Shown here: piece after piece, positions 25,086 to 33,894 of the stretch
How positions within the stretch are numbered: the stretch's first letter is position 1
Layout: every line of letters starts with the position of its first letter
From: Vibrio sp. BS-M-Sm-2
GTDB lineage: Bacteria > Pseudomonadota > Gammaproteobacteria > Enterobacterales > Vibrionaceae
Assembly (NCBI RefSeq): GCF_041504345.1
Contig: NZ_CP167895.1
Span: 930,001-994,000 of the forward strand
Direction: 5' to 3'
Length of the DNA: 64,000 nt
Program-made: the position numbers and the translations under genes
The notes under the pieces: generated by a model
Databases searched by the model: none
What the model saw: the letters and a program-made list of their open reading frames with translations, nothing else
What the model was told of the DNA's origin: nothing

Positions 25086-25499
25086 CTAGCCATCTTCAGT
25101 GAGCAATTGAGTCGCTGGTATTCCGTTCTCTTGAAGGAAAGACAGCAATTTCACTAGGTTCTCAACGTTGGCGGCTTTATCTGCACCAATGATGATCGGC
25201 TTCTTGTCTGATGTGCCTGTTTCTTCTAGCAATGCAATCTTGAAGTTTTCCCAGTCGATGTACTCTTGGCCGTTAATCGCCCAGTAGGGTTCGTGGTCTA
25301 AGATATTGACGCTAATCGAATCTTTATGAACTTCAGAAACGTTCTTAATATCAGAGCTTGGTAGTTCGACTTCTAATGACTCCAACTTCACCGATGCTGT
25401 CAGCAGCAGGAAAACCATCACGATAAAAATGATGTCGAGCAGCGGTGTTAAGTCCGGAGCTAAACTTTGTGTTTGAGATGAGTGGGGCGTTTTGATCAT
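25086..25499 (-). CDS. exbD1: ExbD-type energy-transducing protein (TonB system 1)
   Basis: The 137-residue protein has one membrane helix with the essential Asp in LTPLLDIIFIVMVFLLLT (about residue 22) and a periplasmic domain with the usual final LLSFLQENGIPATQLLT. With ExbB it uses the proton gradient to drive TonB. The start overlaps the exbB stop by four bases (ATGA), showing coupling. Placement beside hutBCD marks this as the TonB1 set used for heme in vibrios. Confidence 0.93.
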   Translation of the reverse strand: MIKTPHSSQTQSLAPDLTPLLDIIFIVMVFLLLTASVKLESLEVELPSSDIKNVSEVHKDSISVNILDHEPYWAINGQEYIDWENFKIALLEETGTSDKKPIIIGADKAANVENLVKLLSFLQENGIPATQLLTEDG

Positions 25500-26197
25500 G
25501 CTTGTCTCACATCACCGACAGCGACTTTGTTTAATGATGAACCTTTCGTTTCGTCAGACTGATTAGTTTGAATCGACATGCCTTCTAACCACACATTCAC
25601 ATAATTCAAAGTATGTTCTAGCTGCGCCAAAACCCGATCGGCCCAAAGCCCAAGCAGTTGAGATCCTGATATTGCAGGCAGTGCAATCATCAAACCTGCA
25701 GCTGTGGTTCTCATTGCTAAGCCAAGGCCGTCAGCTAGATCATTTGGTGTAATACTTCCGGTGGTAGCAGCTACACCTTTGAACATCTCAATAAGACCAA
25801 GCACCGTACCAAGCAAGCCAATTAATGGACTGATCACGCCGATTAAACCAAGCAGCCTTAAACCTGCGTGCAGCTGGTGGCGTTTTTCTTGTAGCCAGAT
25901 GCCTGCTGCATCTTCACGTAGTCCTTTCGAAAAAGAGTGGTGAGCAAGCAACATCGAGACGCCCTTGTACAGCAGCGGTCTTTTCCCTGAAATAGACTGA
26001 GCAAGCGCTTCAATCTCTTTGCTGTTGGTTGGTGAGATCTGATTGAGTTCACGACGAATGGCGCGTTTGCCAACACCAATGCTTAACATCACTTGGAAGA
26101 TACGTTCAGCGATGATCATTGCGGTTAATGCTGAACAGATAAGAAGAGGCCAAGTCATTAAGCCAAGTTGATCTTGTAAGTAACTGATTTGTTGCAT
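25496..26197 (-). CDS. exbB1: ExbB-type proton channel protein (TonB system 1)
   Basis: The 233-residue protein has three hydrophobic segments and the MotA/TolQ/ExbB core with LGLIGVISPLIGLLGTVLGL and TTAAGLMIALPAIS. It forms the proton channel with ExbD around the TonB helix. It starts two bases after tonB and overlaps exbD by four bases. At 233 residues it matches the TonB1-linked ExbB of vibrios rather than the longer TolR-linked forms. Confidence 0.93.
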   Translation of the reverse strand: MQQISYLQDQLGLMTWPLLICSALTAMIIAERIFQVMLSIGVGKRAIRRELNQISPTNSKEIEALAQSISGKRPLLYKGVSMLLAHHSFSKGLREDAAGIWLQEKRHQLHAGLRLLGLIGVISPLIGLLGTVLGLIEMFKGVAATTGSITPNDLADGLGLAMRTTAAGLMIALPAISGSQLLGLWADRVLAQLEHTLNYVNVWLEGMSIQTNQSDETKGSSLNKVAVGDVRQA

Positions 26198-26199
26198 GA

Positions 26200-27015
26200 T
26201 TAATCCAACCTAAAACGAACAGGTATTTGTACACGGTGAGCAATTGCTCGACCATTGACAGTGTGAGGTGAGAATTTCCATTGTTTAATGGCATCTAAAG
26301 CGGCGTTATCGAGCATTAGTGCGCCTGATGAATTTACTAATGCTTGTTTGATTTGTTTGCCTTCCGCGTCTAACCAGACCTCATAAGTTGCGACACCTTC
26401 AACGCCCCGACGTCTAGCTTGGCGAGGATAATTCGGCGGTGTAGGGCGTGCAGAGAAAGAAGGCTTAGTTACTAGCACCGGTTCTTGGTTTGACACGCCT
26501 TGGTTTACTTCCTGAGGCCGGTTGGCTGACTCGTCCATATTCTTATCGATTTTCTTGTTGGCCAGTTTCTCTGGTTGAGTGGCTGGTTTGGACTTTGGTT
26601 CTGGTTTTAGGTCTGGACGCTCTTTCTTAACCACCTTTTTCTCAGTCACCGGTTTCTTTGGAACGGGCTTTTTCTCAACAACCTTCTTCTCAACTTTCTT
26701 TGGCTGAGGCTTATTGGTGATCGCTTTTTTCTTTGGGGTTGGCTTAGCTTGCTTTGGCTCAACCGTTTTTGGTTCGACAGGTTTAGGTTCGGCTTGTGAG
26801 ACCTTTTCTCTTATTGGCTCTGGTTCAACTGGCTCTGTGGTTGTTTTTTGCTGAGCTTGTGAGGGAACGCTCTTAGGACTGAAGTTGATCGATACCGTGT
26901 TCGATTGGCTACCTGCAGGCATCGCAAATACTTTGGATTCTTGAGCGACAAACAATAACGCTGCATGAATCACTAACGATGCACCGCCTGCAATAACATA
27001 TCTAGGAACGTTCAC
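26200..27015 (-). CDS. tonB1: TonB energy-transducing protein (TonB1)
   Basis: The protein of about 271 residues has an N-terminal membrane anchor (VIAGGASLVIHAALLFVA), a long Pro/Lys/Glu-rich spacer (about 45-165) and a C-terminal TonB domain with PPNYPRQARRRGVEGVATYEV ending in RVQIPVRFRLD. It links inner-membrane energy to outer-membrane receptors such as the heme receptor, which is not in this window. The GTG at 27015 is preferred because AAGGA sits six bases before it; a TTG two codons earlier is too close to that site. It is first in the operon. Confidence 0.93.
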   Translation of the reverse strand: MNVPRYVIAGGASLVIHAALLFVAQESKVFAMPAGSQSNTVSINFSPKSVPSQAQQKTTTEPVEPEPIREKVSQAEPKPVEPKTVEPKQAKPTPKKKAITNKPQPKKVEKKVVEKKPVPKKPVTEKKVVKKERPDLKPEPKSKPATQPEKLANKKIDKNMDESANRPQEVNQGVSNQEPVLVTKPSFSARPTPPNYPRQARRRGVEGVATYEVWLDAEGKQIKQALVNSSGALMLDNAALDAIKQWKFSPHTVNGRAIAHRVQIPVRFRLD

Positions 27016-27077
27016 AATCAATCCTTTACCAAATCAAAATTCTGTATCGGATTATTGCTTAGAATCTAAATAAGATC

Positions 27078-27096
27078 AATTATCAATTGCATTATC
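27078..27096. promoter_or_regulatory. Candidate Fur box between tonB1 and hutW
   Basis: The 19 bases match 12 of 19 positions of the Fur consensus GATAATGATAATCATTATC, with a perfect CATTATC right half, and lie in the 161-base divergent region. Iron control of this locus through Fur is well established in V. cholerae, so the assignment is likely although the left half is weak. Confidence 0.6.
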
Positions 27097-27176
27097 ATTT
27101 GCGTGTATTTATGATTCTCTCAGTTTTTAGCGAATAGTCTTCCAGGCTTTGCTATGTAAGTGTTTAGAGAGATTAT

Positions 27177-28586
27177 ATGAGTCTTGATATTTATAAATTT
27201 GACGAATCAATCTTGGGTGTTTCTAGCCCTGATCCGCTTCGTTTTGCGTTTGCGAAAAAGCATTCTGCCCACGCCGGAGGAAGTTCAATTCCGGTCGACC
27301 CCAGTAAGAAGTTAGAACACTTTGATGAATTGATGCTAAGCGAAGGGAAGAAACAGGATAAGCGTTGCCTGTATATTCACATTCCTTTCTGCCGTGTGCG
27401 TTGTACGTTCTGTAACTTCTTCCAAAATGCCGCAAGCCGCAAATTAGTCGATGAGTACTTCGAGGCTCTGATGGTTGAGTTGAAGCAAAAAGCCAAAACG
27501 CCTTGGGCTCAGTCTGGATTATTTCACGCTGTCTACATTGGTGGCGGAACACCTACCGACCTATCGTCTCAACAAGTAGAGCAATTAGGTAAGGCTATTC
27601 GCCAATATTTCCCACTAGCGAACGATGTTGAGATGACATTGGAAGGGCGCATCAATCGATTTGGCGACGAGATGTTTGATCGTGCGCTTGAAGGTGGCTT
27701 CAATCGTTTCTCATTCGGTATTCAAAGTTTCAACACTCAAGTTCGACGTAGTGCTAAGCGCCTAGATGACCGAGAGGTTGTGCTAGAACGTATCAGTTCA
27801 CTAAGCCGTACAGAGCAAGCGCCAATCGTTCTTGATCTGTTATACGGATTACCACACCAATCTATGGAAGTGTTCCAACAAGATTTAGAAGACTACATGT
27901 CTACTGGTGCACACGGTATCGACCTCTACCAACTGATTGTTGCGGGCAATGCACCTATGCTTAATCTCGTTGAGAAAGGAAAAATCCCACCACCGGCCAA
28001 TACGCCAGATAAGGCGAGCATGTACCTGGCGGGTGTTGAATTCATGGCTAAGCACAAGGTTAAACAGCTGAGCGTGAATCACTGGACTCGCGATAACCGC
28101 GAACGCAGCATTTACAACAGCTTAGCGAAAACTTATGCCGAGGTGCTTCCAATTGGTTGTGGTGCTGGTGGCAACATTGGCGGCCACGGTGTGATGCAAC
28201 ATCGAACTTTAGACAGCTACATGGAGTCTATAAAACAAGGTCAGTTGCCGATTGCCATGATGACGAAGCAAAGCTCATTAGAGCCAATCTTCTCGACATT
28301 AAAGGCAGGCTTTGATTCTGGTGTTGTTAGAAGAAGTACGTTAGCGAGCTTTATGGGACATGACACGTTCGACTACCTAAAGCCTTTGTTCGCGCATTGG
28401 GAAAAGAACGGTTTAGTTGAGCTTTCGGAAGATTATCTGAGCCTGACTATTGCTGGCAGCTTTTGGGCGGTAAGCCTAGCACAGAGTGTAATTCAAGTGC
28501 TTAACGCTGAATACCAAGCTATGCACCCTGCACCTAAAGCGTCAGGTTCGGGCGTACACCTGCATGCAAGTTTGAAGCACGCTTAA
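27177..28586 (+). CDS. hutW: Radical SAM heme-utilization protein HutW
   Basis: The 469-residue protein has the radical SAM cluster Cys72-x3-Cys76-x2-Cys79 in FCRVRCTFCN, followed by GGGTP and other HemN-like features. HutW/ChuW-type enzymes open the heme ring without oxygen by a radical methyl transfer, releasing iron. It heads hutWXZ, facing the tonB1 operon across a shared iron-controlled region. The C-terminal region beyond about residue 360 contains a winged-helix-like segment as in HemN relatives. Confidence 0.94.
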   Translation: MSLDIYKFDESILGVSSPDPLRFAFAKKHSAHAGGSSIPVDPSKKLEHFDELMLSEGKKQDKRCLYIHIPFCRVRCTFCNFFQNAASRKLVDEYFEALMVELKQKAKTPWAQSGLFHAVYIGGGTPTDLSSQQVEQLGKAIRQYFPLANDVEMTLEGRINRFGDEMFDRALEGGFNRFSFGIQSFNTQVRRSAKRLDDREVVLERISSLSRTEQAPIVLDLLYGLPHQSMEVFQQDLEDYMSTGAHGIDLYQLIVAGNAPMLNLVEKGKIPPPANTPDKASMYLAGVEFMAKHKVKQLSVNHWTRDNRERSIYNSLAKTYAEVLPIGCGAGGNIGGHGVMQHRTLDSYMESIKQGQLPIAMMTKQSSLEPIFSTLKAGFDSGVVRRSTLASFMGHDTFDYLKPLFAHWEKNGLVELSEDYLSLTIAGSFWAVSLAQSVIQVLNAEYQAMHPAPKASGSGVHLHASLKHA

Positions 28587-28620
28587 TATCGAATTTTTAG
28601 TTTATACGGAAACATATTCA

Positions 28621-29142
28621 ATGACAGATACAACATTAGAAATGACAGAAACTCTAGAACAACGCGTAGCTCGCATTCTAGAAGAAGAGCCAAAACTACT
28701 GCCGACAGCAATTGCTGAGAAGCTAGGTGTTTCAGAGGTTGAAGTGGTTGCTGCTTTTCCAAACGACATGACGGTAATGCTAGATGGCAGCCGTGCTCAA
28801 GAAATTCTAGAAGGTTTAGTTGGTTGGGGCCCTGTGACCACTATCGTGCATTCATTTGGTTCTATCTTTGAAGTAAAAGCACCATTCCCGAAAGGTAAAG
28901 TAGCGCGTGGTTACTACAACCTGATGGGCAAAGAGGGCGAGCTTCATGGCCACCTAAAACTTGATAACGTTAAACATATCGGTTTGGTGAGCAAAGCGTT
29001 CATGGGTCGTGAAAGTCATTACTTCGGCTTTTTCAGTGAAACGGGCGAGAACATTTTTAAGATTTACCTAGGCCGCAACGAAAAGCGTGAGCTTATTGCC
29101 GACCAAGTAGAACGCTTCAAAGCGCTAAAAGAACAAGCTTAA
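28621..29142 (+). CDS. hutX: Heme utilization cystosolic carrier HutX
   Basis: The 173-residue protein has the HutX/ChuX pattern: N-terminal helices with LPTAIAEKLGVSEVEVVAAF, then GWGPVTTIVHSFGSIFEVKAPFPKG and FFSETGENIFKIYLGR. HutX binds heme in the cytoplasm and hands it to HutZ. It starts 34 bases after hutW and belongs to the same unit. Confidence 0.94.
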   Translation: MTDTTLEMTETLEQRVARILEEEPKLLPTAIAEKLGVSEVEVVAAFPNDMTVMLDGSRAQEILEGLVGWGPVTTIVHSFGSIFEVKAPFPKGKVARGYYNLMGKEGELHGHLKLDNVKHIGLVSKAFMGRESHYFGFFSETGENIFKIYLGRNEKRELIADQVERFKALKEQA

Positions 29143-29213
29143 GTACAGTCAATAGCAAATAATCAGCAGCAATCTTACATAGGGTTGCCAACTAGCTTAA
29201 GCAAGACATCAAT

Positions 29214-29257
29214 GCTCGAGGATCGTTTAGTTCGCTAATGATCGTTCAACCTCGGGC
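29214..29257 (+). promoter_or_regulatory. Stem-loop in the hutX-hutZ gap
   Basis: GCTCGAGG (29214-29221) pairs with CCTCGGGC (29250-29257), eight pairs with one G-T, with a small TTAG-TTCG-CTAA hairpin inside. There is no T run. It may tune hutZ expression or mRNA stability; this is uncertain. Confidence 0.4.
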
Positions 29258-29297
29258 AAAAATAATAAATCAGAGAAAGTGAAGAAAGGAATTACCC

Positions 29298-29828
29298 ATG
29301 GAACAGCAAGTAAAACAAGAACGTCTACAAGGTCGCCTAGGTCCAGAAATTAAAGAGTTTCGCCAAGAGCGCCGTACCCTTCAACTTGCAACGGTTGACG
29401 AAGAAGGTCGCCCGAACGTAAGTTACGCACCTTTCGTTCAGAACCAAGAAGGTTACTTTGTTCTAATTTCTGATATTGCTCGTCATGCCCGTAACTTGAA
29501 AGCGAACCCTCAAGTCTCTTTGATGATGATTGAAGATGAAGAGAGTTCGAAGCAGCTTTACGCACGTAAGCGTTTAACGTTTGATGCTCAAGCAAGTGTT
29601 GTAGCGCGTGAAACAGAACTTTGGACTCAAGTGATTGGCCAGATGCAAGAGCGTTTTGGCGAGATCATCGATGGTTTGAGCCAGCTTCAAGATTTCTCAC
29701 TATTCAACCTTAAAGCAGAGAACGGACTGTTCGTGAAAGGTTTTGGTCAAGCATATCAAGTGTCAGGCGACGATTTGGTGGATTTCGTTCACCTACAAGA
29801 AGGCCACAAAAAAGTGTCTAACGAATAA
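29298..29828 (+). CDS. hutZ: Heme-degrading enzyme HutZ
   Basis: The 176-residue protein has the split-barrel flavin-binding-like fold of HutZ/HugZ: LQLATVDEEGRPNVSYAPFV, then YFVLISDIARHARNLKANP and a helical part. HutZ breaks heme oxidatively to biliverdin-type product and iron. The His normally ligating heme iron near the C-terminus fits the HLQEGHKK tail. GAAAGGA precedes the ATG. A terminator follows at once. Confidence 0.94.
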   Translation: MEQQVKQERLQGRLGPEIKEFRQERRTLQLATVDEEGRPNVSYAPFVQNQEGYFVLISDIARHARNLKANPQVSLMMIEDEESSKQLYARKRLTFDAQASVVARETELWTQVIGQMQERFGEIIDGLSQLQDFSLFNLKAENGLFVKGFGQAYQVSGDDLVDFVHLQEGHKKVSNE

Positions 29829-29852
29829 TTTCGTTTAATCGATTTCTTTAGG

Positions 29853-29877
29853 AGCCCTCCAATGTGAGGGCTTTTTG
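29853..29877 (+). terminator. Terminator of hutWXZ
   Basis: AGCCCTC pairs with GAGGGCT over six bases, followed by five T residues. Confidence 0.9.
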
Positions 29878-29990
29878 CTATCTCATTATCAAGCAGGGAA
29901 ACTGCGGGTCTTTGAGCTAATAAACTCAGACTCAATCAAAGAGTTTGGTATATTGGCGTCTGATTAATATTTATGTGTAAGGATTGATAC

Positions 29991-30548
29991 GTGAAACCAG
30001 TAAGTCGAGATTGGGACGAGTTCTGCTACCCGTTTATTTATGAAGACAGTCCTGTCTGTGATTTTGAGATTCTGTCGGACGAGCTTTGCTGCCGAGTTGG
30101 ATTGGTTCTTTCATTGGAATTGGAACCACAAGTTCGTGAGATCCTGCAACGCCTACAACCGAACATCTATCATTTAAATGGTTCAGTACGTGGGAAATTA
30201 GCGATCACTGAATCCGAACTGGTCGAGCTTAAGCAAGATTATCATCACATTCGCGAGCACCTAGAAGGTGGCTTCAAAGGGTTCGTATTACCTGGTGGGA
30301 ACCGAGTGTCGAGCGAACTTCACTTGTGTCGTTGTCAGGCTAAGAAAGTGGTGCGAGCTTTGGTGAGCATTGAGCACCATGAAAGTAACAAGTCCCCGGA
30401 TCCGATTCTTTTTAAATACGCTAACTTAGTTGCGAATACACTCTATGCCTTGGCGTCTTATACCAATCACGTCAAAAAGGTTGAGGAAGTGGAGTTCGTG
30501 AGTAAGAGCTATTCCATGCCAAAGAGCCCAATGCCGAAAAAGTCTTAA
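29991..30548 (+). CDS. PduO-type cobalamin adenosyltransferase-like protein, probably non-catalytic
   Basis: The 185-residue protein has the length and helical pattern of PduO-type ATP:cob(I)alamin adenosyltransferases. LPGGN at 100-104 followed by SSELHLCRCQAKKVVRALV aligns with the family motif in which LPGG is followed by LHxARTxxRRAER. The N-terminal ATP motif TKxGDxGxT is absent, the conserved RR is KK and the later Glu is Val. It may bind ligand without catalysis. The start is a GTG with AAGGA before it. There is no cobalamin gene nearby. Confidence 0.6.
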   Translation: MKPVSRDWDEFCYPFIYEDSPVCDFEILSDELCCRVGLVLSLELEPQVREILQRLQPNIYHLNGSVRGKLAITESELVELKQDYHHIREHLEGGFKGFVLPGGNRVSSELHLCRCQAKKVVRALVSIEHHESNKSPDPILFKYANLVANTLYALASYTNHVKKVEEVEFVSKSYSMPKSPMPKKS

Positions 30549-30576
30549 CCGAGCGTTAGATGATTTGGCATGTAGG

Positions 30577-30610
30577 AAGCTAAACCAAAGTGAAAGGTGG
30601 TTTAGCTTTT
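30577..30610. terminator. Bidirectional terminator
   Basis: AAGCTAAACCA pairs with TGGTTTAGCTT over ten bases, followed by TTTT, between converging genes. Confidence 0.85.
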
Positions 30611-30620
30611 AAGACAGGGT

Positions 30621-31535
30621 TTAAGCAGCCGTGGAGGCGTCGTTTAAGACTTTTGCGCCGCGTAGCATGGCTTCGATTAACTCACCCGCATTGAACTTCT
30701 CAAGCGCTTCATGTGCCCCCACCTGATTGGCACGGTCAACACAGATCTCACTGGATAGTGATGTGTGCAAAATACAGTAAGCGTGACTTAGAGCACTGTC
30801 GTTCTGCACTTCAAATGCAAGCTCATAACCATCTAATCCCGGCATCTCGATATCACTCACGAGGAGATCAATGGCATTGCCAGCACTGGCTTGGCGTCGC
30901 ATTAGGTCAATGGCATCTAAGCCGTTGTTACAAATGCTGTAAGGGATGTTGATGCTGTCTAAGGCATCAGATAACTGTTTACGCGCAATCAAAGAGTCAT
31001 CCACCAGTAAGATGTTCAACGCTTTGAGGCGCTCTCTCTCTACATCGGTCAGCATCGGGATATGCGCATTCTCATAATCTGGGTAGATCTTAGAAAGCAG
31101 CAGTTCCACGTCGAGCATTTGTACAATACGGTCTTCAAAGCGTGTAATTCCCGTTACAAAGACATTGCGACCCACACTGGTGGGTGGAGATTCAATACTC
31201 TTCCAGTCACATTCAATAATTTTATCAATCGAACGAACCAAGAACGCCACAACTGTTCTTAAACAGTCGGTGACGATAAGTACACAATCTTGGTATTCAG
31301 CGGGTGTTATCGGGCGGAAGCCAATCGCAGCGGACATATCAATGACTGGAACCGTAAGGTCGCGGATAGTCACCGTACCAATCACGTGATGATGGGAGTA
31401 GGGGATCTGAGTCATCGGTTGAAAAGGGACGATTTCTCTGACCTTAAGTGTGCCAATCGCAAAACTTTGAGTAAGGGATAACTTGAACATCAACATTCCC
31501 TGTGACTGACTCGCTTTACTGATCGGTTTGGCCAT
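30621..31535 (-). CDS. cheV: Chemotaxis coupling protein CheV
   Basis: The 304-residue protein joins a CheW-like domain (about 15-165, with KVREIVPFQPMTQIPYSH and GTVTIRDLTVPVIDMSAAIG) to a receiver domain (about 180-300, with LLVDDS, the phospho-Asp in LLVSDIEMPGLDGYEL and the Lys in LEKFNAGEL). It couples chemoreceptors to CheA and can be phosphorylated. Vibrios carry several CheV copies. AGGAG sits before the ATG. It is a single-gene unit. Confidence 0.95.
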   Translation of the reverse strand: MAKPISKASQSQGMLMFKLSLTQSFAIGTLKVREIVPFQPMTQIPYSHHHVIGTVTIRDLTVPVIDMSAAIGFRPITPAEYQDCVLIVTDCLRTVVAFLVRSIDKIIECDWKSIESPPTSVGRNVFVTGITRFEDRIVQMLDVELLLSKIYPDYENAHIPMLTDVERERLKALNILLVDDSLIARKQLSDALDSINIPYSICNNGLDAIDLMRRQASAGNAIDLLVSDIEMPGLDGYELAFEVQNDSALSHAYCILHTSLSSEICVDRANQVGAHEALEKFNAGELIEAMLRGAKVLNDASTAA

Positions 31536-31819
31536 AAGTGGCTCCTACTTAATACGCGCTTAATTTATAAGGATTAATTTAAAGGGAAATGGAAGCCGCA
31601 GCAAGTCGCGATGCGGTTTTTAATGGCCTTTAAGGCAGTTGTTTTCGGTTATAGAGTGAAGAATAGCTGTTCTTGGGTTAAAATCACGCTAAACGCTGGC
31701 TGTCGATGAATTTATTTCGATAAGTCGCTAGCGGCAAACAGATTTACAACAGTCAGTTCATTAGCGATGTTCTAAGCAACCGTCGTAAGTAAACTGGCAG
31801 CAACAAACTGAGAATTATC

Positions 31820-32098
31820 ATGGCAAGAACAGCAGCAGCGCTTCATATTTTGGTGAAGCATAAAGAACTAGCAGAAGACATCATGACGCAGCTTAAAAAG
31901 GGCGCTAAATTTCAAACGCTAGCAAAGAAACATTCAACCTGTCCATCTGGTAAAAAGGGCGGCGACCTAGGCGAGTTCAAAAAAGGTCAAATGGTGCCTC
32001 AGTTTGATAAGGTGTGTTTCTCTGGCGAGACGCTTGTACCACATCTTGTAAAAACAAAATTTGGTTGGCATGTGGTTAAAGTTCTTTACAGAACTTAG
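31820..32098 (+). CDS. ppiC: Parvulin-type peptidyl-prolyl isomerase
   Basis: The 92-residue protein is a single parvulin domain with ALHILVKHKELAEDIMTQL, KHSTCPSGKKGGDLGEF and FGWHVVKVL, matching E. coli PpiC in length and motifs. It speeds cis-trans change at prolines in the cytoplasm; no signal peptide is present. It is a single-gene unit with a strong terminator. Confidence 0.95.
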   Translation: MARTAAALHILVKHKELAEDIMTQLKKGAKFQTLAKKHSTCPSGKKGGDLGEFKKGQMVPQFDKVCFSGETLVPHLVKTKFGWHVVKVLYRT

Positions 32099-32122
32099 CA
32101 ATAAATATGTGATAGATTGAAT

Positions 32123-32150
32123 AAAAGGAGCGTATATACGCTCCTTTTTT
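32123..32150 (+). terminator. Terminator of ppiC
   Basis: AAAAGGAGCGTA pairs with TACGCTCCTTTT around TA, followed by further T residues. Confidence 0.93.
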
Positions 32151-32381
32151 GTGACTTTTTTGCGCATTTAAAAGCACAATGGCTGAGTGTTCATCCCAGA
32201 CGTTATGCGATAATTGGTGCTACGCCCTCAACTATCCACCGTGAGTAATTGGTAGGAGGAGGAGGGTTTTTAATGAGTAACTCATATAATAAATGCCATT
32301 CTTGAGGAAATTTATGCAGCTTTGCCTTTTAGCCTTTGTATTTATCTAGAAAGCTGTAAACGAGTTTGGTAGGAGAACAAC

Positions 32382-33776
32382 ATGGAGAGTTCAGCTATGT
32401 TAAGCAACCCAGCGACGGATGTCATATTGCATGCCTTTGACTGGTGCTACGCTGACGTAATGAAGAACGCCCCTCTTATCCAAGAGTTGGGTTATAAATC
32501 TGTTTTAGTATCACCGGCGATGAAATCGCTGCGCGGCCCTAAAGGCTGCGACCGAGATTCTGGTACTCAATGGTGGCAACGCTATCAACCACAAGACTAT
32601 CGTGTGATTGATAATCAGTTGGGTGACACGCAAGACTTCACTGCGATGGTGAACACGTTAAAGCAACACGGGCTTCGTACCTATGTAGACGTAGTGTTTA
32701 ATCACATGGCCAACGAATCAGGTATCCGCAGCGATTTAACGTATCCCAATCAGCAAGACATGGCGTCTTATCAAAAAGATGCTGACTATTACGAATCCAT
32801 CCGCTTGTTTGGTGATCTTTCTAAACCATTATTTGATGAAAACGACTTCGTGGAAGCGTTTGGTATCAAGAACTGGAAAGACACATGGGAAGTTCAGAAC
32901 GGGCGTATTACTGGTGGAGCTAGTGATCCGGGCTTACCAACACTGTTAGACAACGATAATGTGGTTGCACAGCAGCGAGCGTACCTAAAAGCTCTAAAAG
33001 CGATTGGTGTGAAAGGTTTCCGTATCGATGCAGCGAAACACATGACACTGTCACACTTGCGTAAGGTGTGGACTGACGATATCTGCGAAGAAATGCACAT
33101 CTTTGGCGAGATCATTACTGATGGCGGTGCGACGGAAGAAGAGTATGAGTTGTTCCTTGAACCATACCTTAAACACACTCGCTTAGGCGCTTATGATTTT
33201 CCGCTGTTCAATACTATTTTTAAAGCCTTTGCAGAGCAGGGCAGTTTTAAGTCTTTGATTAACCCTTACTGTTTTGGTCAAGCTCTGTCGAACATGCGAG
33301 CTATCACGTTTGCAGTAACTCATGATATTCCAAACAACGAGGTGTTTTTGGAGCATGTGATGGATGAAGTCGATGAGCGATTGGCGCACGCTTTCATTCT
33401 TGGTCGAGATGGCGGCGTACCGCTTGTTTACAGTGAGCTGAGCACCAGTGGTATTCTGGACAAGAGCGGCCAGCCTCGTTGGCTCAACGACTGGCAAGCG
33501 CCTTACATGAAAAACATGATTCAATTCCATAACCATGTTCATGGCGAAGCGATGCGTGTGGTTGAAGCGAATGATGATTTGTTGGTGTTTGTTCGTGGTG
33601 ATAAAGGCATTGTGATGATCAACAAGTCGAAACGAAGCAAAACAGCCTCACTAAATTGGACTGGCGCAGTGACCGATTTATTGTCTGGAGAAGTGTTCGA
33701 CTGTGTTGGTAAGGACTTAACCATTAAGGTTGAGCCTAACCAGTGCATGATGCTGACGACCACGAGTTACGTCTAA
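32382..33776 (+). CDS. Cytoplasmic alpha-amylase-like glycoside hydrolase, GH13
   Basis: The 464-residue enzyme shows the four GH13 regions: DVVFNHM at 103-109, GFRIDAAKH with nucleophile Asp216, FGEI with acid/base Glu243, and THDIPNN with His314-Asp315. It should cleave alpha-1,4-glucans. No signal peptide is present, so it acts on intracellular or imported glucans. TAGGAG nine bases before this ATG fixes the start. The C-terminal strand domain (about 385-464) is short. A stand-alone CBM48 protein lies 6 kb away but not in the same unit. Confidence 0.92.
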   Translation: MESSAMLSNPATDVILHAFDWCYADVMKNAPLIQELGYKSVLVSPAMKSLRGPKGCDRDSGTQWWQRYQPQDYRVIDNQLGDTQDFTAMVNTLKQHGLRTYVDVVFNHMANESGIRSDLTYPNQQDMASYQKDADYYESIRLFGDLSKPLFDENDFVEAFGIKNWKDTWEVQNGRITGGASDPGLPTLLDNDNVVAQQRAYLKALKAIGVKGFRIDAAKHMTLSHLRKVWTDDICEEMHIFGEIITDGGATEEEYELFLEPYLKHTRLGAYDFPLFNTIFKAFAEQGSFKSLINPYCFGQALSNMRAITFAVTHDIPNNEVFLEHVMDEVDERLAHAFILGRDGGVPLVYSELSTSGILDKSGQPRWLNDWQAPYMKNMIQFHNHVHGEAMRVVEANDDLLVFVRGDKGIVMINKSKRSKTASLNWTGAVTDLLSGEVFDCVGKDLTIKVEPNQCMMLTTTSYV

Positions 33777-33802
33777 TCGGTTAAAAAGAAAAGATTGAAA
33801 AG

Positions 33803-33840
33803 AAAGCCCCGTTACTGACAATCAGTAAGCGGGGCTTTTA
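33803..33840. terminator. Bidirectional terminator
   Basis: AAAGCCCC-TTACTGA pairs with TCAGTAA-GGGGCTTT with a small offset, followed by T residues, between the amylase and chemoreceptor genes. Confidence 0.9.
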
Positions 33841-33894
33841 ATATGAAGCCGTTTATTCTTTACTAAACAGAGTGTTAGTTAAACGGTAAGGCGG

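Noticed and set aside
26550..26860. Low-complexity repeats in tonB as a separate repeat element
   Set aside because: The Pro/Lys/Glu codon repeats are the normal TonB spacer.
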